Assembly (NCBI RefSeq): GCF_035555955.1
Contig: NZ_DATMGA010000066.1
Coordinates: 124,001 to 188,000, forward strand
Reading direction: 5' to 3'
Origin: Eoetvoesia sp035555955
GTDB taxonomy: Bacteria; Pseudomonadota; Gammaproteobacteria; Burkholderiales; Burkholderiaceae_B
DNA length: 64,000 nucleotides
The notes below the pieces were generated by a model. It did no database searches. It had not been told where the DNA came from and saw nothing but the letters and a program-made list of their open reading frames with translations. Below are positions 44,829 to 53,786 of this stretch, piece after piece. The translations under genes and the position numbers were made by a program. The first letter of the stretch is position 1. Each line of letters opens with the position of its first letter.

Positions 44829-45776
44829 ATGGATCGCTTTCTCACCATCGAGGCATTTGTCACCGTGGCGCAGGCCCAGAGCTTTGCCGAAGCCGCCCGG
44901 CAGATGCGGCTGTCCAAGTCGGTGGTCACGGCGCGGGTGCAGCAGCTCGAGGAATTCGTCGGCGCGCCTCTGTTCCATCGCAACACCCGCAATGTGCGGC
45001 TGTCCGAAGTCGGCCAGGCCTTTTTGCAGGACTGCATCGACCTCGTGGGGCGCACCGACGCGCTTACCGACCAGATGCGCGAACTCAAGGGGTCCTTGGC
45101 TGGCCGCCTGCGGGTGCATGCGCTGCCGGGATTCACGCTGGGCCATATGGCGACGCATCTGCGCGAGTTCCAGGAACGCTATCCGGAAATCGTGCTCGAC
45201 ATTTTCGTCAACGATGCCGTGGTCGACCCCATCAAAGAGGGCTTCGACTGCGCCCTGCAAATCTTCCGCCCTTCGTCGGAAGACCTCGTGGAACGCAAGA
45301 TCTTCCCGCTGCGCCGCGTATTCTGCGCCTCGCCGGCCTACCTGGCGCGACATGGCACGCCGCGCCATCCCCGGGATCTGCTGGGCCACAGGCTGGGGCT
45401 GTATTCCGGCTACCCCACGCGGGACAAGCTGGTGTTTCAGGGGGCGCCGCAGAAAATCGTCCTCGACCTCAAGCCGGCCTTGCTTTCCAACAGCGTCCAC
45501 CTGCTCAACGAATACGCTTGCGAACACGCGGGCATCGTTTGCATACCCACCCTGGTGGCTTCGAAATCGCTGGTCAAGGGGCAACTGGTGCCGGTTCTGC
45601 CCAGTTGGCCTTTGTCGTCGTTCTGGTTCTCGGCCGTGTATTCGCGCAGCCACCGAGGAGGCGCCAAATTGCGGCTGTTCATCGAAAGCCTGCTGGCGCG
45701 CTATTCCGACGACCAGCCCTGGGACACCGCACTGATCGCCAAAGGCTTGCTGACGCCGACGACAAACATCGAATAG
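44829..45776 (+). CDS. LysR-family regulator of the aromatic catabolism cluster
   Basis: A 315-residue LysR-type regulator. The N-terminal helix-turn-helix is MDRFLTIEAFVTVAQAQSFA through AARQMRLSKSVVTARVQQLE. The effector domain follows from about residue 90 (LAGRLRVHALPG). It precedes the dioxygenase genes on the same strand by about 145 bases and is divergent from the binding-protein gene, the usual position of a local activator. The ligand is probably a pathway aromatic or intermediate, but this is inference. Confidence 0.88.
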   Translation: MDRFLTIEAFVTVAQAQSFAEAARQMRLSKSVVTARVQQLEEFVGAPLFHRNTRNVRLSEVGQAFLQDCIDLVGRTDALTDQMRELKGSLAGRLRVHALPGFTLGHMATHLREFQERYPEIVLDIFVNDAVVDPIKEGFDCALQIFRPSSEDLVERKIFPLRRVFCASPAYLARHGTPRHPRDLLGHRLGLYSGYPTRDKLVFQGAPQKIVLDLKPALLSNSVHLLNEYACEHAGIVCIPTLVASKSLVKGQLVPVLPSWPLSSFWFSAVYSRSHRGGAKLRLFIESLLARYSDDQPWDTALIAKGLLTPTTNIE

Positions 45777-45920
45777 CTCGCCTGGCCTGCGCAATTGTTC
45801 TGATAACGCAAACAATCCAATCGGAAATCGAAGCCTACTCAAGAAGGGCAGCAGTTCTTACACTGACAGCACATACAAAAAAACCATAATCAATATGCTT
45901 TCAGACATAGGAGACAAGCC

Positions 45921-46427
45921 ATGCCCGCTACCTATCACACCCAATTCGGTTCCATCGACCGCTACGAAAAAGGGCGTGTGGAAATTATCGGGGACGATGC
46001 CAGGCACTACGCCTTTTCCAATTGCTTCGAAGTGGCCGCCAACGCCCGGCCTTACGAAAAAATCGTTACCGCCATCAACCAGATCTACGTCCTTGAAACG
46101 CTGCGCGCCGAGGGCGAATCGCCCTGGTACACCTGCGCGCACGACGAATTCGCCTTGTGCATGGACGGCGAGGTCGAGATCCATCTGATCAAGCTCGATC
46201 CCGGCCAGCAAGTCCAGGACCAGGAAAAGAACGGCGCCCAACTGGTGGCCGGCGAGCCCAAGGGAAAAAAAATGGGCTGGATGAAACTGTCGCGCGGCCA
46301 TCAGGGCATGCTGCCCAAGAACACCGCCTACCAGTTCCGTTCGGCCTCGCCCTCGGTCGTTGTGCTGCAAACCTGCAAGGGCGAGCTGTCGCAGGAACGC
46401 TGGGCCGACATCTGCCAGACGGCCTGA
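45921..46427 (+). CDS. Probable hydroquinone 1,2-dioxygenase, small subunit
   Basis: A 168-residue cupin-like protein. Its size, together with the 336-residue partner and the aldehyde dehydrogenase that follow, matches the two-subunit hydroquinone dioxygenases of 4-nitrophenol and 4-hydroxyacetophenone pathways (PnpC1C2, HapCD). These open hydroquinone to 4-hydroxymuconic semialdehyde using ferrous iron. The fold is suggested by WYTCAHDEFALCMDGEVEIHLI and a C-terminal strand with LPKNTAYQFRS. GGAGA precedes the ATG. The assignment rests on gene order and size; I cannot align it here. Confidence 0.7.
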   Translation: MPATYHTQFGSIDRYEKGRVEIIGDDARHYAFSNCFEVAANARPYEKIVTAINQIYVLETLRAEGESPWYTCAHDEFALCMDGEVEIHLIKLDPGQQVQDQEKNGAQLVAGEPKGKKMGWMKLSRGHQGMLPKNTAYQFRSASPSVVVLQTCKGELSQERWADICQTA

Positions 46428-46505
46428 ACCGGCGCCTCGATACCAATCCGCCGGGCGTGCCCCGGCGCATCACTCATTGATTTATTCACGCTACTGGAGG
46501 GTGAG

Positions 46506-47516
46506 ATGAACGCACCTGCAGAAATCAAACACACCATCGACATCAGCAAGCCGGATCCCGTCATGGGGTACCGGTCCTTTACGCTGGGCTCCTTCAATTT
46601 CCGGCGCGACGAGTACTTCGCCCACATTGCCTGGACGACTCGCGACGGTCGCCCCATGAGCCACAGCATGGACGTCGGCAGCTATCTGCGCGCCCTCATG
46701 CGCGATGTGGCCTGGGGATTCTTCTACGGCTGGGTCAACTTCGACGATGTCCTGGGCACGGTCAACCACTATAAATCGGTGGACCTGTTCGCTGGTTCGT
46801 TCAACGCCACCATGAAGGAAGCCGGCGTCGACAAGCTTGAAAACTTTCCCACCGAGCAGATCCGCGAGATTTTCGTCGAAATGCTCGACGACTGGACCAA
46901 CGAAGGATTCGACCCCTTCGCCGCTCCCCAGGAGACAGGCAGCCCCTACGGCAGAAAGCATGGGGACAACAAGGCCGCCACTCATCGGCAACGTGAGCTG
47001 GCCACCCGCTGCGTCGGCATGACGGACGATCTTTCGCTGCGCTCGGACGCCAGCGGCGCGCCGGTCAACCGGGCTTTCGCCGATGTGGATCTGGCCGAGC
47101 CAGAGCTGCATCCCGAGCCCGGCTTCGAGGGCGAAGTGCACGCCTTCAACCTGTTCGGCTTTCTATCGCGCTCGCAAGTCACCTGGAATCCCTCGTTCAC
47201 TTCCGTCGTCAAGTACAGCTACATGTGTCCCACCACCGAGGAGCACATACTGCCCATCATCCACGGCAACGACAGGGTCGAGTGGTTCTTCCAGATGTCC
47301 GATGAAATCCATTGGGACTGCTCGCACCGCGACACCGGCAAGCCGCTGGCCCGGGTCATCATGAAGGCGGGCGACATGGCCGCCATGCCCGCCTATTGCC
47401 GCCATCAAGGCTTCAGCCCCAAACGCTCCATGCTGCTGGTATGGGAAAACGGCTCTCCCAATCTGGTGTACGAAATCCAGAAGGGCGAATCGCCCGAGGT
47501 GCCGGTTACGTTTTAA
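46506..47516 (+). CDS. Probable hydroquinone 1,2-dioxygenase, large subunit
   Basis: A 336-residue protein with no signal peptide. DPVMGYRSFTLGSFNFRRDEYFA, LMRDVAWGFFYGWVNFDDVLGTVNHY and the C-terminal DMAAMPAYCRHQGFSPKRSMLLVWENG resemble the large subunit of hydroquinone dioxygenases. The acidic and His residues near EHILPIIHGNDRVEWFF and DEIHWDCSH are candidates for the iron site. It lies 78 bases after the small subunit with GGAG upstream, and the aldehyde dehydrogenase expected for the ring-cleavage product follows. Confidence 0.75.
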   Translation: MNAPAEIKHTIDISKPDPVMGYRSFTLGSFNFRRDEYFAHIAWTTRDGRPMSHSMDVGSYLRALMRDVAWGFFYGWVNFDDVLGTVNHYKSVDLFAGSFNATMKEAGVDKLENFPTEQIREIFVEMLDDWTNEGFDPFAAPQETGSPYGRKHGDNKAATHRQRELATRCVGMTDDLSLRSDASGAPVNRAFADVDLAEPELHPEPGFEGEVHAFNLFGFLSRSQVTWNPSFTSVVKYSYMCPTTEEHILPIIHGNDRVEWFFQMSDEIHWDCSHRDTGKPLARVIMKAGDMAAMPAYCRHQGFSPKRSMLLVWENGSPNLVYEIQKGESPEVPVTF

Positions 47517-47532
47517 GCAAGGAGTCTGGATC

Positions 47533-49041
47533 ATGAAGGTCGAAAACATGCAGGCCGGCCAGGGGCTCGACCTGCCGGTACGGAACCAGTTGTTCATTGG
47601 CGGCCGGTTCGTCGATGCCGAGTCCGGCGAAACGCTTCCCACGCTGAACCCGCACGACAATTCCGTCATCACCGAAGTCGCCATGGCGGGCCCGGCCGAC
47701 GTCGACAAGGCCATCAAGGCGGCCCGGGCGGCCTTGCCCAAGTGGTCGCGCATGGCGGCCATGGATCGCGGCCATCTGCTGCTCAAGCTGGCCGACGCCA
47801 TCGATGCCCACGCCGAAGAGCTGGCCAGGCTCGAATCCCTGGACACCGGGCATCCGCTGCGCGACACCCTGGCGCTGGATGCGCCGCGCACCGCCGTCAC
47901 GTTCCGGTATTTCGGCGGCATGGCGGACAAGCTCGAGGGCACGGTCATCCCTGTCGAAGAGGGCTTCCTCAATTACATGCTGCGCGAACCCGTCGGCATC
48001 GTCGGGCAGGTCGTGCCGTGGAATTTTCCGCTGATGTTCACCAGCTGGAAAATGGGGCCGGCGCTGGCCGCCGGCAATTGCGTCGTGCTCAAGCCCGCCG
48101 AACTCACGCCCCTGACTACTCTGCGCATCGCCGAGCTCATGTCCGAAGTCGGTTTCCCGGACGGGGTGGTCAACATCGTGCCGGGCCTGGGCAGCGTCGC
48201 GGGGCAATACCTGGCCGAGCACGAAGAGGTCGCCAAGATCGCCTTCACCGGCTCCACGGCGACAGGCAAGCGCATCGTCCAGGCGTCGTCGGGCAACCTC
48301 AAGAAACTACAGCTGGAGCTCGGCGGCAAGGGCGCCAACATCGTTTTCGGCGACGCCAATCTGGACGCCGCCGTCAACGGCGCCGCCTACGCCATCTTCC
48401 ACAACCAGGGCCAGGCGTGCATTGCCGGCTCCCGTCTCGTGCTGCATGAATCCATCGCCGACGAGTTCCTGGAGCGCTTCATCAAGCTGGCGGGCTCGCT
48501 GCGGGTGGGCGATCCCTTGAACCTCGACACTGAGATGGGGCCATTGACCTCGCGCCAGCAGCGCGACCGCGTCCTGTCGTACTGCGACGTGGCGCGCGAA
48601 GAGGGCGGCCAGATCCTGCTCGGAGGAAAAGCGCCGGCCGACCCGGCCCTGGCCGATGGCTGCTATGTCGAGCCCACCGTGGTCGTCGCCGACCCGGCCA
48701 GCCGAGTCAGCCAGGAAGAGGTGTTTGGGCCTTTCGTCACCGTCACGCGGTTCAGCACCGACGAGCAGGCGCTGGCCATCGCCAACGGCACGCAATACGG
48801 CCTTGGAGGAGGGCTGTGGACGCGCGATCTACAGCGTGCGCACAAGTTCGCCCAGAGCATGAAGTCGGGCATGGTCTGGATCAATTGCTACAAGAGGGTC
48901 AACCCCGCATCGCCATTCGGAGGAGTGGGGATGTCGGGCTATGGACGCGAAATGGGGTTTGAAGCCATGCGCGAATATACGCAGGTCAAGTCGGTATGGG
49001 TCAATGTGGACGCGAACATGCGTCCGTACTACGCCCGCTGA
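47533..49041 (+). CDS. Aldehyde dehydrogenase, probable 4-hydroxymuconic semialdehyde dehydrogenase
   Basis: A 502-residue NAD(P)-dependent ALDH. The catalytic Glu is in LELGGKGANIVF and the Cys in NQGQACIAGSR; the oxyanion Asn is in VPWNFPLMFTSWK. It follows the hydroquinone dioxygenase genes by 16 bases with AAGGAG upstream, so the natural substrate is the ring-cleavage semialdehyde, giving maleylacetate. The fold alone cannot distinguish this from betaine or other aldehyde dehydrogenases, so the function is inferred from context. Confidence 0.82.
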   Translation: MKVENMQAGQGLDLPVRNQLFIGGRFVDAESGETLPTLNPHDNSVITEVAMAGPADVDKAIKAARAALPKWSRMAAMDRGHLLLKLADAIDAHAEELARLESLDTGHPLRDTLALDAPRTAVTFRYFGGMADKLEGTVIPVEEGFLNYMLREPVGIVGQVVPWNFPLMFTSWKMGPALAAGNCVVLKPAELTPLTTLRIAELMSEVGFPDGVVNIVPGLGSVAGQYLAEHEEVAKIAFTGSTATGKRIVQASSGNLKKLQLELGGKGANIVFGDANLDAAVNGAAYAIFHNQGQACIAGSRLVLHESIADEFLERFIKLAGSLRVGDPLNLDTEMGPLTSRQQRDRVLSYCDVAREEGGQILLGGKAPADPALADGCYVEPTVVVADPASRVSQEEVFGPFVTVTRFSTDEQALAIANGTQYGLGGGLWTRDLQRAHKFAQSMKSGMVWINCYKRVNPASPFGGVGMSGYGREMGFEAMREYTQVKSVWVNVDANMRPYYAR

Positions 49042-49066
49042 CCACAACATTCACCAGGGAGACATC

Positions 49067-50344
49067 ATGAAGAAGAATTTCAATCCAACACGACGTAACC
49101 TGATACTTTCCGCCGGCGCCACCGCGGCCTTGGGCGCCATGGGAGCCACGCCCGCCTTTGCCAAAAGCAAGGAAATCAAGATCGGCTACGTCTCGCCGCA
49201 AACGGGGCCCCTCGCACCGTTCGGCGAGTCCGACAAATGGGTCATAGCCAACCTGCAGGACATGTTCAAGGCCGGCATCGAGGTCGGCGGCAAGAAGCTG
49301 CCGGTCAAGGTGCTGCTCAAGGACAGCCAGTCCTCGCCCAACCGGGCTGGAGAGGTCGCCAACGACCTGATACTGCGCGACAACGTGGACATGATCCTGG
49401 TTTCGTCGACCCCCGAAACCGCCAATCCGGTTTCGGACGCCTGCGAACTCAACGAGGTGCCCTGCATTTCCACCGTGGTGCCCTGGCAGTCCTGGTTCTT
49501 TGGACGCAAGGGCAATCCGGAGAAGGGCTTCGAATGGACCTATCACTTCTTCTGGGGCCTGGAAGACGTCATCGAAAACTACACCAACGGCTGGAAAAGC
49601 GTGCAGACCAACAAGAAGGTCGGCGGCCTGTTTCCCAACGACGGCGACGGCAACGCCTGGGGGGACAAGAACATCGGCTTTCCCAAGCCGCTGTCGGAAA
49701 TGGGCTTCACCCTTACCGATCCGGGCCGGTTCCAGAACATGAACCAGGACTTCTCGGCCCAGATCGCCGCCTTCAAGAAGGCCGGCGACGAAATCGTCAC
49801 GGGGGTCGTCATTCCGCCCGATGCCAAAACCTTCCTTACCCAGGCCCAGCAGCAGGGCCTCCATCCCAAGGTGGTGACGCTGGGCAAGGCCTTGCTGTTT
49901 CCAACCGCCGTCGAGGCGCTGGGCAACCTTGGCAATCTCGTTTCGACCGAGGTCTGGTGGTCGCCGTCCCACCCGTTCAAGTCCTCGCTGACAGGCAAGA
50001 CCGCCAAAGAGGTCTGCGCCGCCTACGAGTCGGAAACCAAGCGCCAATGGACCCAGCCCATAGGCTTTGCCCACGCTTTGTTCGAAGTGGCGGTCGATGT
50101 GCTGAAGCGCGCCAAGACCCTGGACAACACCGGCATACGCAACGCCATGCTGGCCACCAGCACCAACACCCTGGTCGGCCCGGTCAAATGGGGCGGCAAG
50201 GGTCCGTTCAAGAACATATCCAAGACACCCCTTGTCCTGGGCCAATGGGTAAAGGGCGGCAAGTATCCCTACGATCTGGTCATCGTCAACAATCAGGCCT
50301 ACCCGTCCATCCCCGCGGGAGGCAAGCTGCAGTTGATTTCCTGA
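49067..50344 (+). CDS. ABC transporter substrate-binding protein of the aromatic cluster (Tat-like signal)
   Basis: A 425-residue Leu/Ile/Val-type binding protein from the ATG at 49067. The N-terminus NPTRRNLILSAGATAALG has twin arginines in an RRxLIL setting, followed by a hydrophobic stretch ending PAFAKS, so export by the Tat system is plausible. The core has IKIGYVSPQTGPLAPFG and MILVSSTPETANPVSDACE. It starts 25 bases after the dehydrogenase gene. Four transporter genes follow, so it is the receptor of a dedicated importer, probably for an aromatic substrate. Confidence 0.88.
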   Translation: MKKNFNPTRRNLILSAGATAALGAMGATPAFAKSKEIKIGYVSPQTGPLAPFGESDKWVIANLQDMFKAGIEVGGKKLPVKVLLKDSQSSPNRAGEVANDLILRDNVDMILVSSTPETANPVSDACELNEVPCISTVVPWQSWFFGRKGNPEKGFEWTYHFFWGLEDVIENYTNGWKSVQTNKKVGGLFPNDGDGNAWGDKNIGFPKPLSEMGFTLTDPGRFQNMNQDFSAQIAAFKKAGDEIVTGVVIPPDAKTFLTQAQQQGLHPKVVTLGKALLFPTAVEALGNLGNLVSTEVWWSPSHPFKSSLTGKTAKEVCAAYESETKRQWTQPIGFAHALFEVAVDVLKRAKTLDNTGIRNAMLATSTNTLVGPVKWGGKGPFKNISKTPLVLGQWVKGGKYPYDLVIVNNQAYPSIPAGGKLQLIS

Positions 50345-50361
50345 CCACGGTGGAAAAAACC

Positions 50362-51084
50362 ATGACGACGCTGCTTTCGGTGGAAGGCGTAAGCAAGAAC
50401 TACGGCGCCCTGACGGTTACGGACAACATCACGTTCACCGTCCCGCAGGGCGCCACGCTGGGCATACTCGGCCCCAACGGGGCCGGCAAGACGACGCTGT
50501 TCAACCTTATCGCCGGCGACGTCCGCCAGGACAAGGGACGTATCGTATTCGGCGCCTCCGATGTCTCGGCGATGGCTCCCCACAAGCGCTGCCGCCAGGG
50601 GATAGGGCGCTCTTATCAAATACCCCAGCCCTACAACGCCATGACGGTGCTTGAAAACTGCCTGGTCGCGGCCAGCTTCGGCGGCGGCCTCACCGAGCAG
50701 GATGCAGGCGCCCGCAGCGTGGATGTCCTGGCACGCACGGGACTGCTCAAGAAGGCCAATCAACTGGCGGGCGGGCTGGCTTTGCTCGATCGCAAGCGGC
50801 TGGAGCTGGCCAGGGCGCTTTCCACCGGGCCGCGCCTGCTGTTGCTGGACGAAATCGCCGGAGGCCTGACCGAATACGAAGCCAAGAGCCTGGTCGAGCA
50901 AATCATGGTCATCAAGGAACAGGGCGTGACCATGGTCTGGATCGAGCATGTCGTGCATGCGTTGCTGGCCGTGGCTGACACCCTGATGGTCCTGAACTTC
51001 GGCGCGAAGCTGGCCGAGGGAGAGCCTGCGGCCGTGATGAACGATCCGCAGGTTCAACGCGTATATATGGGCATGCAAACATGA
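50362..51084 (+). CDS. ABC transporter ATPase, LivG type
   Basis: A 240-residue ATPase. Walker A is GPNGAGKTTLFN and the LivG-like IGRSYQIPQPYNAMTVLENC follows. The signature position reads LALLDRKRLELARAL, degenerate as usual in LivG relatives, and Walker B is LLLLDEIAGGLTEYE (Glu-Ile in place of Glu-Pro). The switch His is in WIEHVVHAL. It overlaps the next ATPase gene by four bases. Confidence 0.92.
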   Translation: MTTLLSVEGVSKNYGALTVTDNITFTVPQGATLGILGPNGAGKTTLFNLIAGDVRQDKGRIVFGASDVSAMAPHKRCRQGIGRSYQIPQPYNAMTVLENCLVAASFGGGLTEQDAGARSVDVLARTGLLKKANQLAGGLALLDRKRLELARALSTGPRLLLLDEIAGGLTEYEAKSLVEQIMVIKEQGVTMVWIEHVVHALLAVADTLMVLNFGAKLAEGEPAAVMNDPQVQRVYMGMQT

Positions 51085-51815
51085 AGCTGCTGCAAACCGA
51101 TGGACTCACTGCTTTCTATGGCGACTTCCAGGCACTGTTCGGCATCGACTTCGAGGTTGGAGAAGGCGAGATCGTCGCGGTGATCGGCGCCAACGGCGCG
51201 GGCAAGACCACACTGCTCAAGACGATCACCGGATTGCTGGCGGCGCCCGCGCAAGCCGTGCGCTTCCAGGATGAAGCCATAGGCGGCATGACCCCCGCAA
51301 AAATCGTGCAACGAGGCATCGCCATGGTTCCGGAAGGCCGGCGCCTGTTTCCCAGCCTGAGCGTCGAGGAAAACCTGCTCATGGGCGCCTACCGCAAGCG
51401 TTCCGGCCCATGGGACCTGGCCGCCGTCGGCAGGCTGTTTCCCATACTGAAGGAACGCCGCCATGCGCCCGCCACCGCGCTATCGGGCGGACAGCAGCAA
51501 ATGGTGGCCATAGGACGCGCGCTGATGAGCAATCCCCGATTGCTGATCTGCGACGAACTGTCCCTGGGGCTGGCGCCCATCGTGGTCAAGGAAATCTACG
51601 AAGCGCTCGAAAGCGTCACCGCCAGCGGCCTGACGGCCGTCATCGTCGAGCAGGACACGACCATGGCGCGCAACGTATCCAGCCGCCTGTACTGCCTGCA
51701 GGAGGGCAGGGTGTCGCTGACGGGCGCTTCAAAGCAGATCAGCCAGGAACAGATTACCGCCGCGTATTTCGGCCTGCCCGAAAACCCGGCGCCGGAACAA
51801 AGGGCCCAAGCATGA
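51081..51815 (+). CDS. ABC transporter ATPase, LivF type
   Basis: A 244-residue ATPase. Walker A is GANGAGKTTLLK, the signature LSGGQQQMVAIGRALMS and Walker B LLICDELSLGLAP. The partner of the preceding LivG-type gene. It overlaps the upstream ATPase and the downstream permease by four bases each, so the transporter cassette is tightly coupled. Confidence 0.94.
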   Translation: MKLLQTDGLTAFYGDFQALFGIDFEVGEGEIVAVIGANGAGKTTLLKTITGLLAAPAQAVRFQDEAIGGMTPAKIVQRGIAMVPEGRRLFPSLSVEENLLMGAYRKRSGPWDLAAVGRLFPILKERRHAPATALSGGQQQMVAIGRALMSNPRLLICDELSLGLAPIVVKEIYEALESVTASGLTAVIVEQDTTMARNVSSRLYCLQEGRVSLTGASKQISQEQITAAYFGLPENPAPEQRAQA

Positions 51816-52696
51816 CTCTCATCGCCATTATCGCGGTCCTGATCCAGGGCGCCTTGCTGGGAAGCCTGTACGCCCTGTTCGCCATGGGCTTGTCGCTGAT
51901 GTTCGGCGTGATGCGGCTTACCAATATTGCGCACGGCGATTTCCTTATTTTGTCGGCCTTCGGCGCACTGAGCCTGCTTCCCGCGCTGGGGATCCACGGC
52001 GCGATGGCTCCGTGGATGGCACTGCTGGCGCTGCTGCCCATTGCCTTCGCCATCGGATATGCCCTGCAGCGCTTCATCCTCAACGGCACGCTGGGCAAGG
52101 ATCCCCTGCCGTCGCTGGTCGTGACTTTCGGCATTTCCATCGTCATCCAGAACATGCTCATGGAAATCTTCACGGCCGACCCCCGCGCCATCGAAACCGC
52201 CGGGCTCAATACGCAAAGCCTGCAAATCCACGAAGGCCTGACCATCGGCCTCCTGCCTCTCATCATCTTCATCGTCGCCATCGCCATTGCGTTCGCCATG
52301 CAATGGCTGTTCTCCGGCACGGCGCTGGGAAGGGCCTTCCGGGCCACTTCCGACGACGGCGACACTGCGAAACTCATGGGTGTGGAATCGCATCACATCT
52401 ATGCGTTGGCCACCGCCATCGCCTTCGTCCTCATCGCCGTCGCTGGCACCTTGCAGGGCATGCGCACCACGGTCGCTCCGGCCGACGGCCCGGCATTGCT
52501 CATCTATGCATTCGAGGCCGTCATCATCGGCGGCATGGGGTCTTTCTGGGGAACGTTCGTTGGCGGCATCGTGCTGGGCATCACCCAGGTCATCGGGTTC
52601 CGCATCGACCCGGGCTGGGGAATCTGGTGCGGCCATGTCGTATTCCTGGCCATGCTGCTGGTCAAGCCCCAAGGCTTGTTCCCCAAGACACGTTGA
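51812..52696 (+). CDS. ABC transporter permease, LivH type
   Basis: A 294-residue inner-membrane permease from the ATG at 51812 (overlapping the ATPase stop). QGALLGSLYALFAMGLSLMFGVMRLTNIAHGDFLI is family-typical, and the coupling loop is FRATSDDGDTAKLMGVES. About eight helices are visible. It is shorter than the LivH at 24717 and is a separate paralogue, so the two Liv-type systems should have different substrates. Confidence 0.93.
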   Translation: MTLIAIIAVLIQGALLGSLYALFAMGLSLMFGVMRLTNIAHGDFLILSAFGALSLLPALGIHGAMAPWMALLALLPIAFAIGYALQRFILNGTLGKDPLPSLVVTFGISIVIQNMLMEIFTADPRAIETAGLNTQSLQIHEGLTIGLLPLIIFIVAIAIAFAMQWLFSGTALGRAFRATSDDGDTAKLMGVESHHIYALATAIAFVLIAVAGTLQGMRTTVAPADGPALLIYAFEAVIIGGMGSFWGTFVGGIVLGITQVIGFRIDPGWGIWCGHVVFLAMLLVKPQGLFPKTR

Positions 52697-52706
52697 GGTT
52701 CGACCA

Positions 52707-53786
52707 ATGAAAAAAACACTGGCCGCGCCGGCCGCGATTCCAGGGCCGTATTCCATCCAGCGCCATACCCGCGCCAGCAGGGCAGGCTTCGCGGTTGCGA
52801 TCGTCCTGGTGGTGTTCGCCGCCGCAATGCCCTGGTGGGCCAATGCCGGCTGGATGCAGGAATTCAACCAGATTGCCTGCTACTTCATCTTCGCCAGCAT
52901 GTGGAACCTGCTGGCCGGCTACGGCGGCATGGTTTCGGTGGGCCAGCAGGCCTTTCTGGGCTTTGGCGGCTACATGCTGGTCGTGATGGGCAACTTCCTG
53001 GGCTTCAATCCATTCCTGGCCGTTCCCGCCGCCGCCGTCCTGACCGCGCTGATCTCCATTCCCGTATCGAAAATCGCCTTCCGCCTGCAAGGCGGCTACT
53101 TCGCCATCGGCACCTGGGTCATCGCCGAAGTCTTCCGGCTTACCTTCGCCAATATCTCGGCCATTGGCGGCGGGTCGGGAACCAGCCTGACGGCGCTGCG
53201 CGGCATCGAACGCGCGACGCGCCAGTCGGTCACGTTCTGGATGACGCTGGCCGCGGTGGTGGCCACGATTGCCGTCACTTACTGGTTTCTGCGCAGCAAG
53301 CAGGGCCTGGCCCTGCTTGCCATACGCGACTCCGAGGTTGCCGCCGAATCGCAGGGCATCGACGTCAAGTCCACCAAACTGTTCGTCTACATCGTCGCGG
53401 CGCTGGGCGCCGGCCTGGCGGGAGCTTTGTATTTCCTGGGCAACCTGCGCATTTCGCCCGATGCGGCGTTTTCGGTGAACTGGACGGCATTCGCCATTTT
53501 CCTGGTCATCATCGGCGGGCTCGGAACCATAGAAGGCCCCATACTCGGCGCCGTCATCTTCTGGGTGCTGAACCGGTTTTTCTCGGATTACGGCACCTGG
53601 TACCTGGTGGGGCTGGGCATCATGGCCATCCTGATCACCACCTTGTTCAAGCAAGGCCTTTGGGGCTATGTCCAGTCGACTTTCGGCCTGCGTCTTTTTC
53701 CCGTGCAGCGACGCCTGGAAATCGAGCCCGCCGGCAGCCCGGCCCGGCCCGCCGCGCCACCCCGTCCAGCCAAGGAAGCATCATGA
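52707..53786 (+). CDS. ABC transporter permease, LivM type
   Basis: A 359-residue permease without the long N-terminal extension of the LivM at 25643. It has SMWNLLAGYGGMVSVGQQAFLG, FRLQGGYFAIGTWVIAEVFR and the coupling loop RDSEVAAESQGIDVKSTKL. The C-terminus is Pro/Ala-rich (SPARPAAPPRPAKEAS). Its stop overlaps the start of the hydroxyquinol dioxygenase gene by four bases, linking uptake and ring cleavage in one transcript. Confidence 0.93.
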   Translation: MKKTLAAPAAIPGPYSIQRHTRASRAGFAVAIVLVVFAAAMPWWANAGWMQEFNQIACYFIFASMWNLLAGYGGMVSVGQQAFLGFGGYMLVVMGNFLGFNPFLAVPAAAVLTALISIPVSKIAFRLQGGYFAIGTWVIAEVFRLTFANISAIGGGSGTSLTALRGIERATRQSVTFWMTLAAVVATIAVTYWFLRSKQGLALLAIRDSEVAAESQGIDVKSTKLFVYIVAALGAGLAGALYFLGNLRISPDAAFSVNWTAFAIFLVIIGGLGTIEGPILGAVIFWVLNRFFSDYGTWYLVGLGIMAILITTLFKQGLWGYVQSTFGLRLFPVQRRLEIEPAGSPARPAAPPRPAKEAS